Assembly (NCBI GenBank): GCA_964550565.1
Contig: CAZKAI010000037.1
Location: forward strand, 1-37,559
Source: Anaeroglomus sp964550565
GTDB lineage: Bacteria > Planctomycetota > Phycisphaerae > Sedimentisphaerales > Anaerohalosphaeraceae
Direction: 5' to 3'
DNA: 37,559 nucleotides
In this document: in pieces, positions 7,798 to 16,624 of the stretch
Layout: each line of letters begins with the position of its first letter
Numbering within the stretch: the first letter of the stretch is position 1
Program-made: the position numbers and the translations under genes
The notes under the pieces: model-generated
Database searches by the model: none
Seen by the model: only the letters and a program-made list of their open reading frames with translations
Told to the model about the DNA's origin: nothing

Positions 7798-10674
7798 ATG
7801 AAAACCAGGAAAACCTTGTTTTGTTTTGTTTTAGCAGCATCCCTTCTGTTGGCCGCGCCGGGATGGGCGGTTAATCTCATCTCGATGAATTTTGCTGAAA
7901 ATACCAACCAGGTGTTTGCGGGAGGCCAATTAATCGGCCCGCTCAAAACCAACAGTTCGTACTGGAATAATACCGGCGCCAATATCCCTACAGGCTCCAT
8001 GAGTGACCTGATGGACAAAAACGGCAAGCCGACCACGGCGGACGTATCCTGGGAATCCAAGAACTGCTGGTATAACGGCGACGGCACCGGCTCCGACGAG
8101 GCCAAACTTGCGGTCGGTTATCTGGACGACGGCGATGACGGTCCCAGTTTCACCGTGACCAGCATTCCGTTTTCAACGTATAATGCCTATATCCTGTTCA
8201 CATCGGACCAGAACGGCAACTATACACACGGCTCGTTAACCGTCAATGGAACCGTTATTTTCGGCGGTCCGTTCCCTGCCCATGGCCGGGTAACAGATGG
8301 AACCGGATGGGTGGAGTCCGACGGCACCGTGTATGGCAATTATGTCAAGGTGGCCAATCTGTCAGGCAATCTGACTGTTTCCACGGTCAAAGATGCCGGG
8401 CGAGCCCCGCTGACAGCCTTTATTATTGAAGAAGTTCCAACCACGGTGTATGTTGATAACTTCAGCCCCGCCATTGGTGCAGCACGGGTCGGTCAGGATG
8501 TTCAGTTGGATTGGGATGTTTTCAATGCGACAGGCACCCCCAGCTTCACTGTCTATCTATCGTCGAATCCGAAAGAAGTCGATCCGAGCATCGACCCCAA
8601 TATACCGACAGTACCGACAGCAACCACCGGAGACACATCCTATATTCCTCCGTCTCCGCTGGAGCCTGGAACCCTGTATTACTGGCGCATCGACGCAGCC
8701 GATGACGTCAACACGGTCCCGATTATGGGGGATATTTTAACCTTTTCCACCGGCGGTGATGTTACAGGTCTGTACCCGGCCGACGGAGCAACCGGTGTTG
8801 CAACGGATTTAACAATAACCTGGACGGGGGATGCACCCGGCTCAACCTACATCGACACATACGCCGTCTATTTCGGAGAAACCCTGCCGGCAACACCGAC
8901 AGTGACCGTCACCGAAACACAATGGCAGCCGCCGGCACTTTCGGACGGCACGACGTATCAATGTAAAATCGTCAGCCAGCATCAGGGGGCACCGGTCAGC
9001 GAAACCACCATCAGCTTTACTACAGGAGCCCTTGTCGGATACTGGCCGTTTGATGACAACCTGACCGACACAGTCGGTTCCAATGACGGCACACGTGCCA
9101 ATCCGCACTTTGCCGGCGGTGTGATCGGCAGCGGTGCGGCGGCGGAATTCTTCGGGGATGAACCGATTACTCTGGCTATTCCCGACATTGCGACAGGCGG
9201 AAACTGGACAATCAGTTTCTGGGATTACAGCGATCCGAAAATCGGCGGCGGCTGGGAAACGATTCTCGGCAACGGCGCCGGGCCTGACGGGTGGGAAATC
9301 TTTGAATTCGGCCGGTACAATTTCAATCGTTACATTTTCGGCATCGACAATACTTACATAGCAACCCCTAATGATTCCAGCTACCTGAGAGGCGGATGGC
9401 AGTGCCATACGATCACCTACGACAGCGCTGCAAAAATAGTTATCTGGTATATCAATGGAGCCAAAAGGACGGATTACCCCGGCAAGACGATTACCCTGTA
9501 CGAGGCATTGTCCGTTGGGAATGTCAGCGGCGGAAGTCAGCCGTTTACAGGCAGAGTTGACGACTTCAAGGTGTACAGCAGACCATTGAGTGCCGGGCAG
9601 GTCTTGCAGGCTTTCATTGACGACCTTGCCGGCAAGCCTTACAATCCCAATCCCGCTTCGGGAACGGTTAATCTGTTCTGGGATCCTGTGCTGACATGGC
9701 GTTTTGCCCAGGCACCGGACTCTGCTGTCATTGAAATCGGCATGGAACCGGATCTTTCAGATGCAACACCAATAGCCCTCACAGGCGACCTGGAAAGCTT
9801 CGATGTCTATGCAGGCCTTGGCATTCATCTGGCACCATCAACCGGGTATTACTGGCGCGTGACTCCAACCTACGCAGGGACACCGGTTGCGGGTCCGATC
9901 TGGTACTTTGTTATCCGGGATTTGATTACGGACCTGAATAATGATCTGGCGGTCAATAACGCCGACCTGCTCCAGGTGGCCGATAAATGGCTTGCAGACA
10001 CAACAGCCTCTCTGACGGCTCCCTGGGCCTATCTGGACCAGGACTATTGGAGCACAACGGGCGATCCGAATGTGGTGAATTACGCCCTACCGTGGGCCGG
10101 CGACGGGACGACATGGGCCGTAGGGACTGTAAGCCTGCAGGCCCCCGCGACACCGAATATCGACCCGGAAGTGCTCTTTGACCCCAATGACCAGACGCTC
10201 GTGTGGTCATACGACACCAGCAAGGGCGGATGGGCTATCGGCATTACCATCACCCTGCCTGAGACGGTGGATTTCTCGAAGTTTGATAAATTCGGTTATT
10301 GGGTCTATCAGCGAAATTGCACCAGCACCGCGGATATCCGGATTGATGATGAAAAAGGTGGTTCCTACAATATCTACAGAGACTGGTATGACATGTCCTC
10401 TTACAACAATCAGTGGCACAAATATGAGTGGGATATTCCCGCCGGTACCGCTACGGCTGTCTATCAGATTCGTTTCTATCGTGGAACCATCAACCCATCG
10501 GCACAGTCGTCTGAAGAGTTCGGCGATTTCTTCCTCGTGAAGAATGACCAGACAGTCAAACTGTGTCTGCCGATTAATTTAACAAATGCCGAAGATCTTA
10601 ATCAGGACTGCAAAGTGAATCTGATTGATCTATCCATTCTGGCGCAGGATTGGATGCTGGATGCCAGCAACTAA
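7798..10674 (+). CDS. Large secreted LamG protein with two dockerin-like EF-hand repeats
   Basis: This 958-residue protein has a clear signal peptide (residues 1-24, ending GWA). Approximate order: an N-terminal beta domain (25-213) of a type common in planctomycete exoproteins, two FN3/Ig-like modules (215-320, 320-410), a LamG/concanavalin-type domain (411-605, opening VGYWPFDDNLTD), a third Ig-like module (612-705), a dockerin-like half motif (708-731, DLNNDLAVNNADLLQVADKW), a beta-sandwich carbohydrate-binding-like domain (742-925) and a second half motif at the C-terminus (932-955, DLNQDCKVNLIDLSILAQDW). The start at 7798 follows AAAAAGGAGAAG; the in-frame ATG at 7777 lacks such a site. 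It is probably exported and binds glycans or matrix. No catalytic residues are recognisable. A strong terminator follows. Confidence 0.85.
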   Translation: MKTRKTLFCFVLAASLLLAAPGWAVNLISMNFAENTNQVFAGGQLIGPLKTNSSYWNNTGANIPTGSMSDLMDKNGKPTTADVSWESKNCWYNGDGTGSDEAKLAVGYLDDGDDGPSFTVTSIPFSTYNAYILFTSDQNGNYTHGSLTVNGTVIFGGPFPAHGRVTDGTGWVESDGTVYGNYVKVANLSGNLTVSTVKDAGRAPLTAFIIEEVPTTVYVDNFSPAIGAARVGQDVQLDWDVFNATGTPSFTVYLSSNPKEVDPSIDPNIPTVPTATTGDTSYIPPSPLEPGTLYYWRIDAADDVNTVPIMGDILTFSTGGDVTGLYPADGATGVATDLTITWTGDAPGSTYIDTYAVYFGETLPATPTVTVTETQWQPPALSDGTTYQCKIVSQHQGAPVSETTISFTTGALVGYWPFDDNLTDTVGSNDGTRANPHFAGGVIGSGAAAEFFGDEPITLAIPDIATGGNWTISFWDYSDPKIGGGWETILGNGAGPDGWEIFEFGRYNFNRYIFGIDNTYIATPNDSSYLRGGWQCHTITYDSAAKIVIWYINGAKRTDYPGKTITLYEALSVGNVSGGSQPFTGRVDDFKVYSRPLSAGQVLQAFIDDLAGKPYNPNPASGTVNLFWDPVLTWRFAQAPDSAVIEIGMEPDLSDATPIALTGDLESFDVYAGLGIHLAPSTGYYWRVTPTYAGTPVAGPIWYFVIRDLITDLNNDLAVNNADLLQVADKWLADTTASLTAPWAYLDQDYWSTTGDPNVVNYALPWAGDGTTWAVGTVSLQAPATPNIDPEVLFDPNDQTLVWSYDTSKGGWAIGITITLPETVDFSKFDKFGYWVYQRNCTSTADIRIDDEKGGSYNIYRDWYDMSSYNNQWHKYEWDIPAGTATAVYQIRFYRGTINPSAQSSEEFGDFFLVKNDQTVKLCLPINLTNAEDLNQDCKVNLIDLSILAQDWMLDASN

Positions 10675-10706
10675 CAGACATTGCCTGTCTTTTTAAAAGA
10701 AGACTC

Positions 10707-10744
10707 GAAACAGGGGTTCATCACGGACCCCTGTTTCTTTTTTT
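10707..10744 (+). terminator. Strong Rho-independent terminator
   Basis: A perfect 11-bp stem pairs 10707-10717 with 10727-10737 (GAAACAGGGGT / ACCCCTGTTTC) around a 9-nt loop. Seven T residues follow. It ends the transcript of the LamG protein gene. Confidence 0.9.
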
Positions 10745-10903
10745 GTGATTATAGGACCCGGCTCGTTTGCAATTTGAGTATTTCCATATCTTTTTGCACA
10801 GATTTACAGTCCTCAGAATTTAACTTTACAGGTCATTGCGATTTACCGATAATACTTGGGCCGCACTGAATTATGAACTATTTCTATTGATAAAGGATGC
10901 GTT

Positions 10904-12775
10904 ATGTGTGGAATTGTCGCGTATTTCGGCCAGAAAACGGCACAACCGATCTTAATTGAAGGGCTGAAACGTCTTGAATACAGGGGCTATGACTCCGCAG
11001 GCATCTGCCTTGTCGAAGAGGATGACTCGTTTAATATCTTCAAAACCAGCGGTCGAATCAGCGCGCTGGAGGAACTGCTGCCCCGGCCTTCCAACACGTC
11101 CAGTATCGGCATCGGGCACACCCGCTGGGCGACACACGGCAAACCCAATACGATTAACGCCCACCCGCATGTCGATTACACCGGCAAGATTTGCCTGGTG
11201 CATAACGGGATTATCGAAAACTATACGACCCTGAAAAAATGGCTGCTGAAGGAAGGCTGCACGTTCCAGAGCGAAACCGATACGGAAGTACTGACCAACC
11301 TGATCGGGTATTTTTACGCCAACCAGAAGACCAAAGACGGCAAACAGGCCCCGGAAAACTGCCATCGCTTTGAATGGGCGGTGCAGCAGGCGCTCAACGA
11401 AGTGCACGGCACCTACGGGCTTGCGATTTTGTGTTCGGATTGCCCGGACATGATGATCGGGGTGAAAAAAGGCAGCCCGCTGATTCTGGGTGTCGGCGAG
11501 AATGAATACATCATTGCCTCGGATGCGGCGGCGATTGTCGAGCATACCACGCAGGCGATTTACCTGTCCGACGGCGAGATGGTCACTGTCGGTGACAACG
11601 GCTTTTACACCAAGACCATTAGTAATCAGCAGGTCCAGAAGGAACTCAAGGAAATCGAGATTTCGCTGGACCAGATTGAACTGGAGGGTTTTGACCACTA
11701 TATGCAGAAGGAAATCGCCGAGCAGCCCAAGGCGATTGAAACCTGCTTAGGCGGTCGTATTGATCTGAAAAACGGGCGGGTGATTCTGGGCGGATTGCAG
11801 AACTATTTCCGCGAACTGACCCGGGCCAAACGCTTTATCGTAACCGCCTGCGGAACAGCGTGGCACGCGGGAATTGTCGGGGAATTTCTGCTGGAGCAAC
11901 TGGCCAGGATTCCGGTGGAAGTGGAATACGCCAGCGAATTCCGCTATCGCAACCCGATTCTGGAAGAAGGTACGGCGGTCATCGCCATCAGCCAGTCCGG
12001 CGAAACAGCCGACACACTGGCGGCCATTGAACTGGCCAAGGAACGCGGCTCACTGGCACTGGGGATTGTCAATGTCGTCGGCTCGACGATTGCTCGGACG
12101 ACCGACGCGGGCGTATATCTGCGTGTGGGGCCGGAAATCGGCGTGGCCAGCACCAAGGCATTCACCGCGCAGGTGGCGGTTTTGGCGATGCTGGCGATTG
12201 AACTGGGACGCAGGCGGCATCTGAGCTGCGATGTGGCCCAGCAGTTGCTCAACGACCTGGTTCAGATTCCGGACAAGGTAGCGTCGATTATGGGGCAATC
12301 GGAATATATCAAGCAGATTGCCGCGGCCAATATCGACAAACCCAACTGGCTGTTCCTGGGACGCGGATTTAATTACCCGGTGGCTCTGGAAGGCGCGCTG
12401 AAGCTCAAGGAAATCAGCTATATTCACGCCGAAGGCCTGCCTGCGGCGGAAATGAAACACGGGCCGATTGCCCTGATTACCGACCAGATGCCGGCGGTGT
12501 TTATCGCAACCCGCTGCTCGCAATATGAAAAGATTCTGGGCAATATCCAGGAAGTTCGCGCCCGCGGCGGCAAGACGATTGTCGTGGCCACCGAAGGCGA
12601 TGAGCATATCCGCGCCTTTGCCGACCACCTGATTTATGTGCCGGATGTCTGCGAACCGCTGCAGCCGATGGTGACGGTGGTGCCGCTGCAGCTGCTGGCC
12701 TACCATGCCGCAGTGCTCAAGGGCTACGATGTGGACAAGCCCCGCAACCTGGCCAAGAGCGTGACGGTCGAATAA
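10904..12775 (+). CDS. glmS: Glutamine-fructose-6-phosphate aminotransferase (isomerizing)
   Basis: The 623-residue cytoplasmic enzyme makes glucosamine-6-phosphate from fructose-6-phosphate and glutamine, the first step toward UDP-GlcNAc. The N-terminal amidotransferase starts MCGIVAYFG with nucleophile Cys2 and has RRLEYRGYDSAG-like and TRWATHG motifs and the HNGIIENY loop. Two SIS sugar-isomerase domains follow, with FIVTACGTAWHAG, AISQSGETADT, LGRGFNYPVALEGALKLKEI and EMKHGPIALI. The canonical C-terminus ends NLAKSVTVE. A short lysine-rich insertion (KTKDGKQAPEN, near residue 150) makes it slightly longer than the E. coli enzyme. AAAGGATG precedes the start. It is monocistronic between two terminators. 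No glmS ribozyme was recognised upstream. Confidence 0.97.
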   Translation: MCGIVAYFGQKTAQPILIEGLKRLEYRGYDSAGICLVEEDDSFNIFKTSGRISALEELLPRPSNTSSIGIGHTRWATHGKPNTINAHPHVDYTGKICLVHNGIIENYTTLKKWLLKEGCTFQSETDTEVLTNLIGYFYANQKTKDGKQAPENCHRFEWAVQQALNEVHGTYGLAILCSDCPDMMIGVKKGSPLILGVGENEYIIASDAAAIVEHTTQAIYLSDGEMVTVGDNGFYTKTISNQQVQKELKEIEISLDQIELEGFDHYMQKEIAEQPKAIETCLGGRIDLKNGRVILGGLQNYFRELTRAKRFIVTACGTAWHAGIVGEFLLEQLARIPVEVEYASEFRYRNPILEEGTAVIAISQSGETADTLAAIELAKERGSLALGIVNVVGSTIARTTDAGVYLRVGPEIGVASTKAFTAQVAVLAMLAIELGRRRHLSCDVAQQLLNDLVQIPDKVASIMGQSEYIKQIAAANIDKPNWLFLGRGFNYPVALEGALKLKEISYIHAEGLPAAEMKHGPIALITDQMPAVFIATRCSQYEKILGNIQEVRARGGKTIVVATEGDEHIRAFADHLIYVPDVCEPLQPMVTVVPLQLLAYHAAVLKGYDVDKPRNLAKSVTVE

Positions 12776-12797
12776 ATTCTGATTTTGTGCACATTCC

Positions 12798-12838
12798 AAA
12801 AGAGACACGATTCGTTCGCGGGTCGTGTCTCTTTTTTT
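12798..12838 (+). terminator. Strong Rho-independent terminator after glmS
   Basis: A perfect 13-bp stem pairs 12798-12810 with 12823-12835 (AAAAGAGACACGA / TCGTGTCTCTTTT), with a 12-nt loop and a run of seven T residues that starts inside the right arm (12832-12838). Confidence 0.92.
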
Positions 12839-12862
12839 ATTGATATGGCACAGATTCCCGGC

Positions 12863-12890
12863 TTGCCAACGCCATTTTCGATGGTATAAT
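12863..12890 (+). promoter_or_regulatory. Sigma70-type promoter of the protease operon
   Basis: TTGCCA (12863-12868) and a perfect TATAAT (12885-12890) are separated by 16 bp, 81 bp upstream of the HtrA-type gene. The position just after the glmS terminator fits the start of a new transcription unit. Confidence 0.7.
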
Positions 12891-12970
12891 ATTTCTCATA
12901 TCAGAACAATATTCAAGCATCATTGAAAAATACAGATTGGATAACGGGATACTGAGAAAGGAGCGTATTT

Positions 12971-14341
12971 ATGGGTCAAATGTTCAAGGTCTGGGCCGGT
13001 ATGGTGCTGGGTGTTATGATTCTGAGCCAGACCGGGTCAGGGCAGGTCACCGAAGACCAGATATCGCTGGATTTTCGGGAGATTGTGCAGACAGCCAAGG
13101 ACAAGGTCTTTCCGGCGGTGGTGTATATCAAGTGCCTCAGTGAAAATCACGAAAGCGGCAAGAAAATCACGCAGGAAGTCGGCGGCAGCGGCACGATTAT
13201 TTCCCCGGACGGCGAGGTGCTGACCAACTGGCATGTGGTGGACAAGGCCGTCGAAATCCGGTGCCTGCTGTACAGCGGGGTATCCTATTATGCCAAACTC
13301 ATCGGATCGGACAAGGACACCGACCTGGCCCTGCTGAAACTGGAACGCAAAGGCGACACCTCCGCCCTGCCGACGGCGAAGCTGGGGGATTCGACGGTGC
13401 TCAAAGAGGGCGATTTTGTGATGGCCATGGGGGCGCCGTGGGGATTGTCGCGCAGCGTATCCATCGGAATTATTTCCTGCACACACCGGTATCTGCCCCA
13501 GGGGGAATACAGCCTGTGGCTGCAGACGGATGCGGCAATCAGCCCCGGCAATTCAGGAGGCCCCTTAGTCAATACCAAAGGCGAGATCGTGGGCATCAAT
13601 ACGCTGGGGGAACTGATCGGCGGCGATCTGGGATTTGCCGTGCCCAGCGAGACTATACAGTACATGCTGCCGCAGTTTCGCCAGTTCGGCAAGGTCAACT
13701 GGAGCTGGCTGGGTTTGCAGCTTCAGCCGCTTCGGGATTTCAACCGGAACATCTACTTTGATGCGACCGAAGGCGTCATGGTTGCCGAGACCGATCCGGA
13801 CAGCCCCGCCCGCAAAGCCGGGATCACAGCCCGCGACCGGATTGTTCGCATCGACGGCAAGCCTGTCACGGCCATGACGGAAGAAGACCTGCCGGTGCTG
13901 CGGCGCACCCTGGGGCTGCTGGAAAAAGAAAAGGCTGTCGAGATTGAACTGGTACGCAATCAGGAAACAGTCAAGGTCCAGTTAACTCCGACGGAAAAAG
14001 GCAAGGTTCAGGGCGACGAGCTGGATTGCCCGCGGTGGGATTTCACCGTCAAAACCATCAACCAGTTTGAAAATCCCGACTTGTATTATTATCGCAAGGA
14101 AGGGGTGTTTATCTTCGGCATCAAGTATCCGGGCAATGCGTCCAATTCCAACCTGAGGGAACAGGATATTGTCCTGAAAATCGACGGGCGGGACGTCAGG
14201 ACGCTGGATGACGTACGGACCATTCATGCTGAGGCCATTGCCGCCGTGCAGCAGAAAAACCGCTGCGTCTTTACAGTGCTGCGCAACGGCCTGATGCAGC
14301 AGGCAGTACTGGAATTTTCACGGGATTACGAAAAACATTAA
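12971..14341 (+). CDS. HtrA/DegP-type secreted serine protease with PDZ domains
   Basis: A 456-residue S1C-family protease with an N-terminal signal peptide or anchor (about 6-24). The chymotrypsin-fold domain (about 35-225) has the full triad: His88 in LTNWHVV, Asp118 in DTDLALLK and Ser195 in GNSGGPL. A PDZ domain follows (about 240-340; WLGLQLQPL, DSPARKAGITARDRIVRIDG). A second, more divergent PDZ-like segment covers about 345-450 (GNASNSNLREQDIVLKIDGR). Such proteases degrade or refold damaged envelope proteins. AAAGGAG precedes the ATG. It is the first gene of a tightly spaced series; the next starts 31 bp downstream and encodes a degenerate relative. I give no symbol because degP, degQ and degS cannot be told apart here. 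Confidence 0.92.
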   Translation: MGQMFKVWAGMVLGVMILSQTGSGQVTEDQISLDFREIVQTAKDKVFPAVVYIKCLSENHESGKKITQEVGGSGTIISPDGEVLTNWHVVDKAVEIRCLLYSGVSYYAKLIGSDKDTDLALLKLERKGDTSALPTAKLGDSTVLKEGDFVMAMGAPWGLSRSVSIGIISCTHRYLPQGEYSLWLQTDAAISPGNSGGPLVNTKGEIVGINTLGELIGGDLGFAVPSETIQYMLPQFRQFGKVNWSWLGLQLQPLRDFNRNIYFDATEGVMVAETDPDSPARKAGITARDRIVRIDGKPVTAMTEEDLPVLRRTLGLLEKEKAVEIELVRNQETVKVQLTPTEKGKVQGDELDCPRWDFTVKTINQFENPDLYYYRKEGVFIFGIKYPGNASNSNLREQDIVLKIDGRDVRTLDDVRTIHAEAIAAVQQKNRCVFTVLRNGLMQQAVLEFSRDYEKH

Positions 14342-14372
14342 TTTCATAATTGATACCAAAGAAAGGGCTTCT

Positions 14373-16598
14373 ATGAAACAGGTCATGATTTATGGATTCA
14401 TCCTGACAGCGGGACTGTATAGCTTTGCTGCGGCCGCTGTTTCGGATTCGGATATGATTAAACAGGTGCAGCCCTCGCTGGTGCGGGTGGAATACACCCT
14501 GCGATTTGACAAGGGTGAAGCACCGGAAATAGCCGGCTGGGGGCAGCGGTGTCCATCCTGCGGCCAGATTCACGGCTATGGCGACGCCAGCCAGTTGATT
14601 CGCCAGGAGCGTCCGCTGGAAGTGGCGGGATTTGTCCTGTCGGCCGATAAAGTGATTACACCAGATATCGCGGTTCATCCCCGCTTTGTTGAGAAAATCC
14701 GTGTTCGTTTTCAGGATGAATTGATTGATGCCAGGCCGGCGGCATACCCCCTCGAACAAAGCGCCGTCATCCTGCAACTGGACAAACCCCTGCAGAAGGC
14801 CCGCCCGATTGCATTTGCCAAAAGCAGCGTCAAGGCTTTCAAGGTGGTATCCTATTCGGAACAGAACGGTCAATGGAGCATCAGTGTCGAAAAGATGCAG
14901 GAAGTCCCCACCCTGCGTGAAGATGGATTTTCCTATATCGCGGGGACGACGACCGGCCTGATTATGGACCCCAACGGCATTGCCGCGGCGGTTTGCATGG
15001 GTCAGGCACTGCCGGTCGATGGTTCCTGGCAGCAATCGCCGCTGGACTGGCCAGCGATTTCAGCGGAGGAATTGGCACGAAAACTAACCGACTTTGAGAG
15101 CAAAATCAGTCGGGAAATCGTGCGGGTTCAACTGAATTTCCGAAGCCCCCGGAATACGGAAAATAATTACAGGCGGTATTCCTATGGTGACGAAGACGGC
15201 AGTGCAACGGAAATGAACAAGGCCGGGATTTTGATCGATCCCAACCATGTCCTGATTTTGGCCAAACTGCCGCCCAAGCAGACCTCACGGCTGGAGCGGG
15301 TTGTGGTTTATCCTCATAAAAGCCTGCCGGTGGAAGGCACGTTTACAGGCTCTCTGGCAGATTACGGCGGACTGGTTATCAGTCTTGACCGGCCGCTGAA
15401 TAATGTCCAGACAACCCTGTCGCCCGAACCGGTCGTCGCATACGACCAGAAGATGCTGCTGGGAGCCGAAGTCCGGATTCAGGGCCAGAATAAGACCGTA
15501 TATGTCCAGCAATATCGCATCGCCTCCTTTGCTCTCGGGTGGCGCCGGCAGCTTCAGCCGCAATTATTGGGGTCGGTCAACAATCGATATTTATTCGACC
15601 TGAACGGTCGGCTGGTCGCCCTGCCGCTGTCCCGGCGCGAGAAAATCATGTCCGATGAAGACCGCTGGATGTCGGACTATAACCAGGCACTGACAGCGGT
15701 CTGTTATCTTGAGCCGGTTATGAAAGTCCAGGCATCCGGCTTTGATGCGACCAATGTGCCTCTGGCGGAATCCGAGGAAAATCGTATCGCCTGGCTGGGC
15801 GTGGAAATGCAGCCGCTGGATGAGGAACTGGCCCGGATTAACCACGTATCGGACATGACCCGCGACGGCGAAATCGGGGCGATTATTTCGTTTGTTTACG
15901 AGAACTCACCGGCTTCCCAGGCCGGGCTGGAGATGGGCGATATTCTGCTTCGGCTGCATATCGACAAGCAGCCCCGCCCGATGGAGGTCGCCCTCGACGA
16001 TTCTGACAGCGGTTTCGGGGAGATGTTCCCGTGGGATCAACTCAGCGATCTGCCGGAAGAATATTACGACCAGTTGCCGACGCCCTGGGCCGATGCGGAA
16101 AACACCCTGATTCGCTCGCTGACGGATTTCGGATTCGGGACGCATTTTCAGGCCGAGATTTTCCGCAATGGCGAGGTAATCACCAGGGATATGGTGATTA
16201 CCGAAAGCCCCTCGCACTACAACTCGGCCAAACGGTTCAAATCCGAAGCCATGGGCATCACCGTCCGCAACCTGACGTATGAAGTGCAGCGGTACTTCCG
16301 TCTGACATCAGCGGACCCGGGCGTTATCGTGTCCAAGATCGAACCGGGCAGCAAAGCCAGCGTCGGCGGAATCAAGCCGTTTGAAATTATCACGCATGTC
16401 AATGATGCGCCGGTGGCGAATGTGGAAGCCTTTGAGACCATGATTCAGGCCGGCGGTGAAATGAAATTATCAGTCAAACGGATGACCAAGGGACGGATTG
16501 TCAACCTGAAGCTGGATACCGCAACTCCAACTGAGAAAACGGATGCTGCCGAAGCGGTTGAGCCGGAAACGGAAACAACCCCCGCACCGCAGCAATAA
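14373..16598 (+). CDS. Secreted pseudo-protease: two degenerate trypsin-like folds plus two PDZ domains
   Basis: This 741-residue protein has a signal peptide (about 1-22). Residues 25-225 and 245-460 each show the layout of an HtrA protease domain with the catalytic residues lost. In the first copy the usual TNWHVV becomes VITPDIAV, the Asp segment becomes QSAVILQLD and GNSGGPL becomes GTTTGLI. The second copy keeps ILIDPNHVLILAKL and FDLNGRLVALPL. PDZ-like domains occupy about 470-610 (SPASQAGLEMGDILLRL) and 625-715 (GSKASVGGIKPFEIITHV). The CPSCG pair (Cys60, Cys63) may bind metal or form a disulfide. A Pro/Glu/Thr-rich tail closes the protein. Its place directly after the active protease suggests an adaptor, chaperone or regulator. 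The tandem-fold reading is my inference from motif spacing. Confidence 0.7.
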   Translation: MKQVMIYGFILTAGLYSFAAAAVSDSDMIKQVQPSLVRVEYTLRFDKGEAPEIAGWGQRCPSCGQIHGYGDASQLIRQERPLEVAGFVLSADKVITPDIAVHPRFVEKIRVRFQDELIDARPAAYPLEQSAVILQLDKPLQKARPIAFAKSSVKAFKVVSYSEQNGQWSISVEKMQEVPTLREDGFSYIAGTTTGLIMDPNGIAAAVCMGQALPVDGSWQQSPLDWPAISAEELARKLTDFESKISREIVRVQLNFRSPRNTENNYRRYSYGDEDGSATEMNKAGILIDPNHVLILAKLPPKQTSRLERVVVYPHKSLPVEGTFTGSLADYGGLVISLDRPLNNVQTTLSPEPVVAYDQKMLLGAEVRIQGQNKTVYVQQYRIASFALGWRRQLQPQLLGSVNNRYLFDLNGRLVALPLSRREKIMSDEDRWMSDYNQALTAVCYLEPVMKVQASGFDATNVPLAESEENRIAWLGVEMQPLDEELARINHVSDMTRDGEIGAIISFVYENSPASQAGLEMGDILLRLHIDKQPRPMEVALDDSDSGFGEMFPWDQLSDLPEEYYDQLPTPWADAENTLIRSLTDFGFGTHFQAEIFRNGEVITRDMVITESPSHYNSAKRFKSEAMGITVRNLTYEVQRYFRLTSADPGVIVSKIEPGSKASVGGIKPFEIITHVNDAPVANVEAFETMIQAGGEMKLSVKRMTKGRIVNLKLDTATPTEKTDAAEAVEPETETTPAPQQ

Positions 16599-16624
16599 GA
16601 ACCATTGTGAAGCAGAGGTCAATT

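Noticed and set aside
10800..10903. Possible glmS ribozyme in front of glmS
   Set aside because: Only about 160 bp follow the preceding terminator and no ribozyme core was recognisable; this control is mainly known from Firmicutes.
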